Below, piece by piece: positions 25,973-34,407 of a DNA stretch of 64,000 nucleotides (the stretch's first letter is position 1; each line of letters begins with the position of its first letter). Source of the DNA: an uncultured Aquimarina sp. (GTDB lineage: Bacteria; Bacteroidota; Bacteroidia; Flavobacteriales; Flavobacteriaceae); assembly GCA_947498705.1 (NCBI GenBank), contig CANMLW010000009.1, forward strand, positions 1 to 64,000, written 5' to 3'. The notes beneath the pieces were generated by a model. The model was not told the DNA's origin and did not search any database. It worked only from the letters and a program-made list of their open reading frames with translations. Both the position numbers and the translations under genes were made by a program.

Positions 25973-26534
25973 GCTTTAGAAGAGTGATCGTAAAGGATCA
26001 AGGTTTGGCTCTTGGGCTAGATCTGTAAAATAGCAAGGTACTATACTGTATTCTTGGGGCATACGTAAATTCTAATTTGTAATACTACAAATCAGAGAAA
26101 CACCAAAGAATATACGATAGACTACGCTATCTAACAATCCTTTATGATATCGTAAACGATTACGGTCATCTCTAGTTCATATTTTCTATATCGATAGCTG
26201 CCTTTTTGGTAACTACCTGGTTTTCAAGAGTGTTTTTTCTTGAAATCTAGGAAGTCTATAGGTCAACAATCCGGATACGTTCGTGCCAATTACTAGTGTT
26301 GGTACTGACCTGACTTCGCGTAGAAAATATTGAAACAGATTCCATATATCCAAACAACAGTTTGCCACTACCCCAAAGGGGAAAGTAAGGTAGTACAAAC
26401 TGTATAGGATAACACTTTCCCAAAAACTGAAGGACCATTTCCCGTAGGTACTTGGTATGTAGATACATACTGATCTGGGGTTAGATACCTATGGGCATAC
26501 CCCAAATAAGGAAAACAAAAAAATCAATTCAACA
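25973..26534 (+). other. Hairpin-rich intergenic region, possible structured leader or RNA
   Basis: 562 bp between two small genes, with no credible coding frame on either strand. It is crowded with short perfect inverted repeats: TTTCAAGA/TCTTGAAA (26222-26245), GTATGTA/TACATAC (26455-26470) and TGGGGT/ACCCCA (26476-26504), the last only about 30 bp before the lipoprotein start. Base composition looks less A/T-extreme than other gaps. Either a structured RNA or a badly decayed gene would fit. Confidence 0.4.
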
Positions 26535-26690
26535 ATGAAAAACTTAAAATTTATATTCGCACTAGTTCTACTCTTATCTGTCAATTTCACGGCTTGTACT
26601 CCCGATGATATCACCGATGCTGATCCTCCTACTACCGAAGTTCACGCTGGTAAAGGGAAAAATGATGGAGTAGGTGGAGATGATGATTAA
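26535..26690 (+). CDS. Small lipoprotein (51 residues) upstream of a sensor kinase
   Basis: ATG at 26535, stop at 26688-26690. Signal peptide MKNLKFIFALVLLLSVNFTAC with a lipobox ending at Cys21, then a 30-residue polar tail that begins TPDDITDADPP and ends in acidic GGDDD. After processing only the lipidated tail would remain. The sensor kinase gene starts 31 bp downstream, so the two are probably one transcript. Such tiny lipoproteins may be signals, kinase modulators or surface anchors; nothing in the sequence decides. The signal peptide itself recalls the sources of lipoprotein-derived peptide pheromones in Gram-positive bacteria, an analogy only. Confidence 0.75.
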   Translation: MKNLKFIFALVLLLSVNFTACTPDDITDADPPTTEVHAGKGKNDGVGGDDD

Positions 26691-26721
26691 AAAAAATAAT
26701 TTAATTTAGTACTTTTGAGGG

Positions 26722-28695
26722 ATGAAACGACGTGCGTTTACATCCCTCTTCTTTTTCTTAGTATTATTTATATCTATATCTTGCGATACAACAGAACATG
26801 CTGATCAAGATACCTCTTTGATAAATCAAAAGCACGTTGATTCTTTAAATACTTATTATGATATTGCTTCTAATAAATCGAATGGTAAAGAAGAAAAACT
26901 AAAAGCCATTTCCAAATTTGTAAAAGGTGCTAAAGAGTTGGGTTTTGATTCATTGCAATACAAAGGATTGATATTACAAACCAAACTTCTAAATAAATAC
27001 AGAGATACAGAAAAAGCAATAGAACAATCTCACAAGCTATTAAAACTTGCTACAAAAAATAAAGACAGTATTGTTATAGGAAGAGCGTTTTATAAGTTGG
27101 GGATTTACAGCGAAAAACTAGATAGGTATCTGGAAGCATTTGATTTTTTAAACCAATCTTTTAAGATTCGTAGAAATACAAAAGATAGTATCAATGCGGG
27201 TAAATCCTTGATGGTGATGTCGAATTTACAGAGGATTTTAGGCGATTATAACGCCAGTAAAACGACCGCTACCGATGGATTAACCTATATAGAAAAATCA
27301 ACAGAGTATAGAACCATGTCTGGGTTATATCAAAACATTTCTATAGCATTTTATCAACTAAAAAATTATAAAGAAGCATTGGTATGGAATGATAAAATCA
27401 TGAACTTACTAACCGATTCTATTGCTAGAAATAATATTAGAGTTAGCGCCATCCCTACGTTTAAAAATACCAGAGCCAATATTTTGGCAGAGCAAAAAAA
27501 ATATCAGGAGAGTATTACTATTTTAGAGTCTGTATTAAACAAAAAAGACTTTCCGAAAAATACACGACGGTATGCAATGTTACTAAGCAATTTGGCTTAT
27601 ATCAAGTTTCTGGAAAATCCTGATAATCCAGAAAGCGAACCCATGTTTTTAGAAGCAATAAATATACGGGAGCAAGAAGAAGATGAATTTGGGTTGTATG
27701 CTAGTAATTTAGATTTATCTAGATATTATAAAGACAAGGATATCGATAAGGCACGCTACCATGCCTATGAAGCGTATGAACAGGTAAAAGAATTTAATGA
27801 TTATGAGGCGTTGATCGAGATATTGACCCATATCACTACACTGGACCCAGAATCTCTAGAGCATCACCAATGTTTTAAAGACGCCAGTCTTAAACTCATA
27901 CAGCTTAGAGAAAAAACCCGTGAGATTTATGCACCCACCCGTTTCGAGAATGAAAACCTGCTTAAAGAAAACGAAGAAAAAAACAGGAAAATAGCCAAAG
28001 TACGTAACCAAAATACCATTTTTTTATTAGGGATACTCCTCTTGCTTATTAGTATTGGCTTTGCGGTGTACTTTTTTAGACAACGTACCAAATATTTGAG
28101 TCAGCAAAATAAAATAGTACAGTTTCAGGCCAGTTATGAAACAGAAACCCGTATCTCTAAACGTTTGCACGATGAATTAGGGAATGACATTTTTCAGGTA
28201 ATGCTGCAGTACCAAAATGATCCTCATGATCCAAATATTAAGGAAAAACTAAATAGTACCTATAACAAAGCACGAGACATTTCTCGAGAAAATAATGAGT
28301 TTGATACCGAAGAAACTTATGCAGAAGAACTGCATAATATGCTAGAAAATTATGCGAAAAATGGGATTCGATTAATCGTAATTGGATTTAAGAATATACC
28401 ATGGAGCCATTTTGATAAAACAGTAAAAATTACAGTGTATCGGGTATTGCAAGAATTAATGACCAATATGCAGAAACACAGCAAGGCTAGCTTGGTAAAA
28501 TTGGTGTTTTCGAATGCAGTAGACACCTTAAAAATAACCTATTCTGATAATGGGGTAGGAATGGTCAAGGAGCATAAAACATCAAAAAATGGACTACGCA
28601 ATACAGAAAAGCGTATTCAGGCAATAGAAGGAACCCTTATCTTTGACGCAGAAAAAGACAAAGGTTTTAAAGCCGAGATACAAATTCCTAATTAA
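26722..28695 (+). CDS. TPR-containing sensor histidine kinase
   Basis: 657 residues. A lipobox-like N-terminus (LFISISCDTT) is followed by several tetratricopeptide repeats (about 60-380, e.g. GIYSEKLDRYLEAFDFLNQS), a coiled linker, one membrane helix (about 434-452, FLLGILLLLISIGFAVYFF) and a cytosolic kinase core of the HisKA_3 group with the phospho-acceptor HDELGNDIF. The ATPase part has ELMTNMQKHSKA, SDNGVGM and KNGLRNTEKRI. This family senses unknown signals through periplasmic TPRs. Its response regulator starts 12 bp downstream. The preceding 51-residue lipoprotein may belong to the same system. Confidence 0.9.
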   Translation: MKRRAFTSLFFFLVLFISISCDTTEHADQDTSLINQKHVDSLNTYYDIASNKSNGKEEKLKAISKFVKGAKELGFDSLQYKGLILQTKLLNKYRDTEKAIEQSHKLLKLATKNKDSIVIGRAFYKLGIYSEKLDRYLEAFDFLNQSFKIRRNTKDSINAGKSLMVMSNLQRILGDYNASKTTATDGLTYIEKSTEYRTMSGLYQNISIAFYQLKNYKEALVWNDKIMNLLTDSIARNNIRVSAIPTFKNTRANILAEQKKYQESITILESVLNKKDFPKNTRRYAMLLSNLAYIKFLENPDNPESEPMFLEAINIREQEEDEFGLYASNLDLSRYYKDKDIDKARYHAYEAYEQVKEFNDYEALIEILTHITTLDPESLEHHQCFKDASLKLIQLREKTREIYAPTRFENENLLKENEEKNRKIAKVRNQNTIFLLGILLLLISIGFAVYFFRQRTKYLSQQNKIVQFQASYETETRISKRLHDELGNDIFQVMLQYQNDPHDPNIKEKLNSTYNKARDISRENNEFDTEETYAEELHNMLENYAKNGIRLIVIGFKNIPWSHFDKTVKITVYRVLQELMTNMQKHSKASLVKLVFSNAVDTLKITYSDNGVGMVKEHKTSKNGLRNTEKRIQAIEGTLIFDAEKDKGFKAEIQIPN

Positions 28696-28707
28696 AAAAT
28701 TAGTAAA

Positions 28708-29376
28708 ATGTTTACGAAAGTATTGGTGGCAGAAGATTATGAAATTGCCAATCAAGGTATTATCAGAATATTAAACGACGAGATAGGTATAGCTACCATT
28801 CATGAAGCAAAATATTGTGACGATGCTTACTTAAAATTTAGAAAAGCATATAATGAGCAACAGCCATTTCAATTATTAATAACAGATCTTTCTTTTAGAG
28901 AAGATCACAAAGTGCAAACCAGAACTTCGGGTATCGAATTGATAGAGGATGTTAGAAAAACACAAACCGATATCAAGGTAATTGTATATTCTCAAGAGAA
29001 CCGCCCCGATAAAATTAATATGTTGTTTGATAAACATAAAATAGATGGGTATGTCTGTAAAGGTCAGAATGCGGTTAAAGAATTAATAGCTTGTGTAGAA
29101 GGGGTATATAATAACAATACTGTTTTTCCGCCAGAATTAACCAATACCTCGGCAGATAATTTGATGGTCCATTTAGACGATCTGGATATAATCTTGTTAG
29201 AAGAACTGGCGCAAGGGTATACCAAAAAAGAAATTCGCATCAAGCTTAAAAAGCAAAAAATAACTCCTAATAGCGAGAGTTCTATCGATAAAAGAGTAAG
29301 TAGACTTTTTGATGATTTTAAAGCAAAAAATACAACACATCTGGTAGCGATTGTAAAAGATTTAGGGATATTGTGA
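28708..29376 (+). CDS. NarL/LuxR-like response regulator
   Basis: 222 residues. An N-terminal receiver domain (LVAEDYEIANQGIIRIL, phospho-acceptor Asp in LLITDLSF, later Lys in YVCKGQN) is followed by a C-terminal helix-turn-helix (DLDIILLEELAQGYTKKEIRIKL). The recognition region (ESSIDKRVSRLFDDF) differs from a textbook LuxR domain but matches the HisKA_3-partner group of Bacteroidota. It lies 12 bp after the TPR kinase, its evident partner. Targets are unknown; the ECF sigma gene just downstream is a candidate. Confidence 0.88.
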   Translation: MFTKVLVAEDYEIANQGIIRILNDEIGIATIHEAKYCDDAYLKFRKAYNEQQPFQLLITDLSFREDHKVQTRTSGIELIEDVRKTQTDIKVIVYSQENRPDKINMLFDKHKIDGYVCKGQNAVKELIACVEGVYNNNTVFPPELTNTSADNLMVHLDDLDIILLEELAQGYTKKEIRIKLKKQKITPNSESSIDKRVSRLFDDFKAKNTTHLVAIVKDLGIL

Positions 29377-29511
29377 TGTAAAAGCGCAAAATCAATCCAT
29401 ATGTTAAGCTTTAACTACTCTAAGTCCTAATTACTTTTTTTATAATTACACCCTGTAATATCAAGTAAAAAGAAGGGGTTTAACATTTTTTTTCAAAAAA
29501 AAGTAACCACA

Positions 29512-29556
29512 TTACAGAAATCTGTAAGGACATATGTTTTAGTCAGTATATGTTTG
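29512..29556 (+). promoter_or_regulatory. Promoter with palindromic operator for the ECF sigma gene
   Basis: TTACAGA (29512-29518) and TCTGTAA (29521-29527) form a perfect palindrome with a 2-bp centre. TATGTTTG (29549-29556) fits TAnnTTTG exactly, and no TTG is seen at the -33 position, where the palindrome lies instead. This is what an activator-dependent promoter would look like. Confidence 0.5.
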
Positions 29557-29603
29557 TACCGAAAAATTAAACGAACAGGGTACAAACTAACTAGCGAGCT
29601 AAG

Positions 29604-30173
29604 ATGATACATGACGATCAAACAATCATAACTGGAATCATTGACGGAGACGAAAGAATACTAACCTGTTTTTACAGGGAAAACATACGTTATATACAGG
29701 GGTATATTCTTCGTAATTATGGAAATTCAGAAGATGTAGAAGACATTTTTCAAGATGCTTTGGTGGTATTGTATCAAAAACTAAGAGCTGGTATTTTAGA
29801 GCTAAGAGTACCGATAAGGACGTATTTTTATGGGATTTGTAAAAATCTTTGGAGAAATCGATTAAGAAAAAAGAAAAATTTGTTGTTAGATGATAAAGAA
29901 CATCGTTTTGAAGAAGAGGCCAATGATTCTGTTATCAATACGATCGAAAATCAGGAACGAGAGCACTTATACCGAAAGTATTTTCTGAAACTTAGTGCCA
30001 ATAATAGAAGAATATTAGGTCTTTTTTTTGAAGGAAGGTCGATGAGAGAAATTTCAGAAATCACAGGGTATTCTGAAGACTATGCAAGAAAAAAGAAGTA
30101 TGAAGCCAAAAGGCAATTACTGAGTATGATCGAAAAAGACCCAATGTACGACGAACTAAAAGTTGTTTGCTAA
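29604..30173 (+). CDS. ECF-type RNA polymerase sigma factor, stand-alone
   Basis: 189 residues. Region 2 (YIQGYILRNYGNSEDVEDIFQDALVVLYQKL) and region 4 (ANNRRILGLFFEGRSMREISEITGYSEDYARKKKY) are clear. There is no anti-sigma gene beside it; the next genes are on the other strand. In Bacteroidota this subgroup often controls surface or secreted products and is switched by promoter control rather than by an anti-sigma factor, which would fit the palindrome in its promoter. The link to the kinase/regulator pair 227 bp upstream is inferred from position. Confidence 0.88.
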   Translation: MIHDDQTIITGIIDGDERILTCFYRENIRYIQGYILRNYGNSEDVEDIFQDALVVLYQKLRAGILELRVPIRTYFYGICKNLWRNRLRKKKNLLLDDKEHRFEEEANDSVINTIENQEREHLYRKYFLKLSANNRRILGLFFEGRSMREISEITGYSEDYARKKKYEAKRQLLSMIEKDPMYDELKVVC

Positions 30174-30221
30174 AATAGTAGCAACTGTTTTTTTGATAGC
30201 TATCTTCTAGAATATCTATTC

Positions 30222-30971
30222 CTAGATCAAAATCTCATAATTATTTATAAGGTCTTGTTTATATGATTTACTGATATTGACATGTTTGTTGTTTTCTAAT
30301 AAAATAAGATTGTCAGATAGAAAGACGCGTTGTATTTTTTTAAGATTTACAATATGATTTCTGTGTACTCTTATGAAGTTAGCAGATGAAATCTTTGTCA
30401 TCATTTGTTTTAAAGACAGCTGTACTGTAAAATTTTCGTTTTGGATATGAATATTACAATACCTTCCTTCTACCGTTATATAGAATATATCACTTTCTTC
30501 AACTTTAACAAGTACATTGTTTTTTTTGATAAAGAAGCTTTTATTATAGTGAATAAAAGGATACTCATCTTTTACAAAAGTATTTACTTCGCCAGCAAAT
30601 TTTTCTATAGCTAACTCTAAGGCGTATTTTAGCTCTAGCTCATTATATGGTTTTAACAGATAGCTGTATGGATTTGTAATTTTTGCATTCTCAAAAATAA
30701 TTCTTGAGGTCGAACTGGTAAGAAAAAGAAAAGGCCTAAGCGTTGTTTTATTCTTTACAATCGTTTCTGCGAATACAATCCCATCGGGAACATTATTCAA
30801 AAAAATATCAATGATTACTATATCTATATTTTGTGAATAATAGATCCCTAAAGCTTCTTTTAGGGTCTGCGCAATCGCAGTTACTTCAAAGTTGTTTGTT
30901 TCCAAACACGTTTTTATTTTTTGAGCCTCGTTGTGATTATCTTCTATAACTAAAACTTGAATTTTTGACAT
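30222..30971 (-). CDS. LytTR family response regulator
   Basis: 249 residues. A receiver domain (VLVIEDNHNEAQKIKTCL, phospho-Asp in IVIIDIFL, Lys in YLLKPYNE) is followed by a LytTR DNA-binding domain (about 145-249, with SDIFYITVEGRYCNIHI, FIRVHRNHIVNLKKI and the terminal LENNKHVNISKSY). LytTR regulators bind direct repeats about 21-22 bp apart. The kinase gene ends 1 bp upstream on the same strand. An array of repeats with that period lies 1.5 kb away (32482-32530), a possible target. Confidence 0.92.
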   Translation of the reverse strand: MSKIQVLVIEDNHNEAQKIKTCLETNNFEVTAIAQTLKEALGIYYSQNIDIVIIDIFLNNVPDGIVFAETIVKNKTTLRPFLFLTSSTSRIIFENAKITNPYSYLLKPYNELELKYALELAIEKFAGEVNTFVKDEYPFIHYNKSFFIKKNNVLVKVEESDIFYITVEGRYCNIHIQNENFTVQLSLKQMMTKISSANFIRVHRNHIVNLKKIQRVFLSDNLILLENNKHVNISKSYKQDLINNYEILI

Positions 30972-30972
30972 A

Positions 30973-31857
30973 TTAATTGGTGTATATAGGTAAGTGAATT
31001 TTTATGATTGTTCCTTGATTTTTTTTACTTTCTATAGTTAGTTGAGCATTGTTTTTGACTAGTAGCTTTTTACAAAGCTGTAATCCTAATCCGGTACTGT
31101 TTTTTTTGTTTTGTGTTCCTTTTACGACTTTATCGCTATTTAAAATTGTCTGTATGGTTTCTTGATCCATACCCACTCCATGATCTTTTATCGTTAGTTC
31201 GCAAGTGTTGGATGTTTTGTTTATTAAAGCTGCAATATCTATTGTTCCCATAGTATGAGAGTATTTTATACCGTTGTCTATTAGATTGTGAAAGATTATT
31301 TTAAGCGTATTTAAGTCGGCTTTTACAAAAATTTCTTTGGGTATAGTATTGATAAGAGTAAGGTTTTTAAATCGTGTTGCAGCATCAAAATTGTAGGTTA
31401 CCTGGTCAATAATAGATTTTAAATGAATGCTTTCTAAAGTATAAAAAAACTGATCATTTTGCGCCAATGCCCAATGCAGTAAATTATTAACAAAATGATA
31501 GGTGTTACTAGTAATTGAAAGACCGCCTGTAAGTTGGTTTTGCAATTTTTGTAAATACCCCTTAGAGAATGTTTCGATGAGTTCTTCATGTAAGGTTTTA
31601 AGAGTATACATAGGAGTTCTAAGGTCGTGAGCAACGATGGCCAGCAATTCATTTTTGGTATGATTCGATTGCAGTAGGTGTTTGTTTTTTTTGGTTAGTG
31701 TTTTATTTTTTTTTAACAAGTTGAGTAGATAAATTAAGTTTACTATGGTTATGAAAGAGAAAAATATGATGGTGAATACTAGTGTATTCGAGCACCCTAA
31801 TTTTTCTATAAATGAGAGCTTTAAAATGTGAAAAATGCATATACCAAACAATCTCAC
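30973..31857 (-). CDS. Sensor histidine kinase, HisKA type
   Basis: 294 residues from a GTG start (31857). A single N-terminal membrane helix (about 25-47, LVFTIIFFSFITIVNLIYLL) has almost no periplasmic domain. A coiled coil precedes the H-box AIVAHDLRTPMYTLKTL and an ATPase domain with HNLIDNGIKYS, DHGVGM and STGLGLQLCKKLL. The lack of an input domain suggests membrane-state or intracellular sensing. It is paired with the LytTR regulator immediately downstream. A HisKA kinase with a LytTR partner is less usual than a LytS or HisK_5 type. Confidence 0.9.
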   Translation of the reverse strand: MRLFGICIFHILKLSFIEKLGCSNTLVFTIIFFSFITIVNLIYLLNLLKKNKTLTKKNKHLLQSNHTKNELLAIVAHDLRTPMYTLKTLHEELIETFSKGYLQKLQNQLTGGLSITSNTYHFVNNLLHWALAQNDQFFYTLESIHLKSIIDQVTYNFDAATRFKNLTLINTIPKEIFVKADLNTLKIIFHNLIDNGIKYSHTMGTIDIAALINKTSNTCELTIKDHGVGMDQETIQTILNSDKVVKGTQNKKNSTGLGLQLCKKLLVKNNAQLTIESKKNQGTIIKIHLPIYTN

Positions 31858-32600
31858 ATTTTAAATTTATATGGAATATGACTAAGAACTATTGTCCGGG
31901 GTCACTTCCGTTTATGTTCTTGTTTTCTTTTGGTTTTTCTACTAGTAGATCTTTTACTACTCATTTTATAAGTCGAGTTTTATTTTCATGGTTATTTAAT
32001 TTATCTGCAATGATTATATGATAGTTACAAAAATTTGTAGAATGATTAATCAATAATGCATTCTATCCTTCTTGCCATAAGTGTGTTATACTTTTTTAGA
32101 GTATTGCTCTAAACAAAGTATAAGTATTTAAATACAAGGCAAGTAACAAATACCAGCAGGAAGTTTAATCTTTATATGATTTCAGGAAAGTTGTTCAATA
32201 GTGTTAATTATTAGTCGTGTTTTACGTTTTTTTAAGTTGGTTTTGATCGTAGTACGAGTACTTCTTACTCAAAAATAGGAAAATAATTACGGGAATTCAT
32301 GCGTATAATTCCCCGTTTGTAATTATTTAACATTATGTATTTGGTTATGTTTATTATTGAAAATATAATGGTTTAGATAAAAAACAAGGATTCTTTTATT
32401 TTTTCATAACTGTCATTTTTTGACACGTCGGAAACTTGAATTATTAATTTTTGAGAACCATTAATGGATTTTGTCAATTCTTTATGACCTCAAAATAACG
32501 CCTTATGACATCAATAAGGCTTCTTATGTCATTTCTATCAATTTTCGTGTATACCCTAGCCTACATTTGGATCAACAAACCAAGTAAATAAAGGCTATAA
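31858..32600 (+). other. Intergenic region between the LytTR kinase and the DUF4157 cassette
   Basis: 743 bp without a supported gene. It includes a 10-bp palindrome CCATTAATGG (about 32458-32467) and, at its end, three 21-bp-spaced repeats with a -7 element listed separately. Short frames in both directions lack start context or signs of conservation. Confidence 0.5.
32482..32569 (+). promoter_or_regulatory. Promoter with three 21-bp-spaced direct repeats
   Basis: TTATGAC recurs at 32482 and 32503 and as TTATGTC at 32524, with extra similarity after it (ATGAC-TCAA), an exact 21-bp period. TACATTTG at 32562-32569 fits TAnnTTTG, 31 bp before the ATG of the next gene, and no -33 TTG is seen. 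The layout suits an activator that binds direct repeats on one DNA face, such as LytTR. An overlapping inverted repeat, GCCTTAT/ATAAGGC (32500-32520), is an alternative reading. Confidence 0.55.
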
Positions 32601-33209
32601 ATGAAATTTACATTACAACAGATACGAGACGTTTTAGCAAAAAAAGAATACCAGTATTTGGATGATGATAGGGCTGTAAACATAATTGGTATCCGAAGCA
32701 CTAACGAAATTGCTAATTCTTTTGATGATTGGTTATACCTAATCTATAAGGATGAAAATCAAAATACCGAGGTTCATGAATTTCCTATTACTACAGATCC
32801 AGGCGCCTACTGGCTAAAAAACCCATCAAATATTAATGGTACTGCAATATTGGTACCAGGACAATATAAGGATGCATATCGAATAGGATTGCACCGGGGT
32901 AAGTATGAGGCTTTAAAACAGCACAAACCGGTAAAAGTATGGAGAGATAACACAAGGGATACCATATTGGATAAGGAAGGAAAGGTATACGAGGGAATTT
33001 TTGGAATTAATATTCATCGTAGTAATGCCCGTACAGAGTCATCAATAGTAGAAAAGTGGTCGGCAGGTTGCCAGGTATTTAAAAGGGTATCAGATTTTAG
33101 TTTTCTAATGCTTATCTGTAAAAGATCGGGCTACAAAAATTTTACCTACACCCTATTAGAAGAAACAGATTTTACAGATAACAATGTTAATGATTTCAAA
33201 AACAGGTAG
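32601..33209 (+). CDS. Hypothetical protein with a YkuD-like His/Cys motif
   Basis: 202 residues, no signal peptide. The C-terminal half contains GINIHRS (His139) and, 18 residues on, WSAGCQVF (Cys157). This resembles the HxxS...SxGC arrangement of cysteine L,D-transpeptidase/YkuD-like and phage-tail murein enzymes, though the spacing is not a full match. The N-terminal half is not recognised. The position as first gene behind a special promoter, followed by GNAT-like and DUF4157 genes, suggests an effector or peptidoglycan-active protein. Function is inference; family membership should be treated as open. Confidence 0.55.
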   Translation: MKFTLQQIRDVLAKKEYQYLDDDRAVNIIGIRSTNEIANSFDDWLYLIYKDENQNTEVHEFPITTDPGAYWLKNPSNINGTAILVPGQYKDAYRIGLHRGKYEALKQHKPVKVWRDNTRDTILDKEGKVYEGIFGINIHRSNARTESSIVEKWSAGCQVFKRVSDFSFLMLICKRSGYKNFTYTLLEETDFTDNNVNDFKNR

Positions 33210-33306
33210 TTGTTCGGTTTTTGTTAGCCCCCTGAATATGAGGTAGTGTATTTAATAAATCAACTTAATAAGATTACAAATGCTTATAAAAAAAGAAAAA
33301 ATTAAA

Positions 33307-33819
33307 ATGAGTAAGAAAACTACTCTCAAAAAGTTTGAGCCGCATTGGGTTATCCAACGGGTACCAGAAATGATATATGAAATTGTAATTAGTAAAGAGG
33401 ATATTCTTAAAGCTGTAATTACTCCTGGAGTTACCATTGGAGTGTCTGGATATTGTTTTGCGATCAATAAAAACTCAATAAGCCTGTGTAACATAAAAGA
33501 TAAGAGTATCAACAGTACATTGACCTATGAATTTGCTGCTTTAAAAAGACTAGATGGTACACATAGTTCTGTAATCACGGTCAAAAATAGCATACTGCCA
33601 CCTTATACCAAAAATGGACTAGGTAATCTTCTCATGGATGCTTTTATCCTGATGGTACAAAACACAAAAATTGATCATATCCTATTATCATCTGCAAACC
33701 CTGATACCGATAATGTTTTTTGGTTAGAGTACGGATTAAAAAGAGGCCAATTAACTAATGTATCGGCAATAGCATTGCAACCTGATGATCGAAAAATATT
33801 ACAATTAGTAAAAGAATAA
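33307..33819 (+). CDS. GNAT-like protein in the DUF4157 cassette
   Basis: 170 residues from the ATG at 33307 (MSKKTTLKKFEPHWV); an upstream frame extension adds only nine residues. The C-terminal half has a GNAT-like pattern: a strand with VITVKNSILP, a loop and helix YTKNGLGNLLMDAFILM in place of the acetyl-CoA-binding motif A, a strand ILLSSAN and a final FWLEYGLKR. The canonical R/Q-x-x-G-x-G/A is only partly kept, so catalysis is uncertain. It lies 7 bp upstream of the DUF4157 gene, so co-expression is likely. Confidence 0.5.
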   Translation: MSKKTTLKKFEPHWVIQRVPEMIYEIVISKEDILKAVITPGVTIGVSGYCFAINKNSISLCNIKDKSINSTLTYEFAALKRLDGTHSSVITVKNSILPPYTKNGLGNLLMDAFILMVQNTKIDHILLSSANPDTDNVFWLEYGLKRGQLTNVSAIALQPDDRKILQLVKE

Positions 33820-33826
33820 TAAGCAT

Positions 33827-34279
33827 ATGAAGATTAAAAGTAGCATTCTAAAAATAGTTAGTGATTCCAGAGCCAAACTAAAAAGATGGTTAGGAAAAAC
33901 GGATAGTAAAGGTTTGCCAAGAGAACTTAGGTTAAGCATAGAAAAGCTTTCGGGAATGTCCATGCACGATGTAACGGTACATTATAATTCTGATAAACCG
34001 GCTTTGATTCAGGCTCATGCCTATGCACAAGGTACAGAAATATATCTGGCACCGGGGCAAGAAAGATACCTTCCTCATGAAGCCTGGCATATTGTACAAC
34101 AGAAGCAAGGAAGGGTAGCTCCGTTGTTTATTCTTAACGGAAAGTTTCATATAAATGATGATATTGAATTGGAAGCTGAAGCTGATATGATGGGGGCAAA
34201 AGCTCAGCAATTAATGGAATGCTACAAAAAGCATAAAAAGAAATTTCCGCTCTTTCCTGGTAACAAAAGACTTCACTAA
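33827..34279 (+). CDS. DUF4157 domain protein (eCIS core/metallopeptidase-like)
   Basis: 150 residues. The whole protein is a DUF4157 domain: LPRELRLSIEKLSGMSM, VHYNSDKPAL, AHAYAQGTEIYLAPGQE and the HExxH zinc motif in LPHEAWHIVQQKQGRV (residues 84-88), then an ExEAD segment near 117-121 that may give the third ligand. DUF4157 usually forms the N-terminus of large polymorphic or eCIS-associated toxins; here it stands alone apart from a basic N-terminal extension of 30 residues. In other systems it is processed or serves as a packaging signal. A protease role is inferred from the motif. No contractile-injection structural genes are in the window. Confidence 0.8.
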   Translation: MKIKSSILKIVSDSRAKLKRWLGKTDSKGLPRELRLSIEKLSGMSMHDVTVHYNSDKPALIQAHAYAQGTEIYLAPGQERYLPHEAWHIVQQKQGRVAPLFILNGKFHINDDIELEAEADMMGAKAQQLMECYKKHKKKFPLFPGNKRLH

Positions 34280-34294
34280 TTGAAAAAACAACAG

Positions 34295-34347
34295 CTATCA
34301 AATGTTGATAGTGATTTTATAAAAAAAACTGCTAAAAGGTTTAGCAG
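34295..34347 (+). terminator. Two consecutive hairpins after the DUF4157 gene
   Basis: CTATCAA/TTGATAG (34295-34311) and, after an A run, CTGCTAAA/TTTAGCAG (34329-34347). Both stems are perfect with 3-nt loops. They probably end or slow transcription from the cassette. Confidence 0.55.
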
Positions 34348-34407
34348 CTGGTGATAAACAATATAAACATGTTTGTCATAATTAGTAACCATTTTAAACT
34401 AAGAACT

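Noticed and set aside
26213..26468. Minus-strand frames in the hairpin-rich gap
   Set aside because: Two overlapping frames in different phases with no ribosome-binding site; their openness probably comes from composition.
31812..32021. Plus-strand frame overlapping the start of the LytTR kinase
   Set aside because: It overlaps the kinase gene on the other strand, and the product is an aromatic, Ser-rich chain without family resemblance.
32601..34279. Complete contractile injection system
   Set aside because: A DUF4157 protein is present, but no sheath, tube, baseplate or AAA+ ATPase gene lies in the window.
34351..34407. GTG-start extension of the small gene at 34408
   Set aside because: It begins at the foot of a hairpin and adds residues without pattern; the ATG at 34408 or a frameshifted start at 34433 is as likely.
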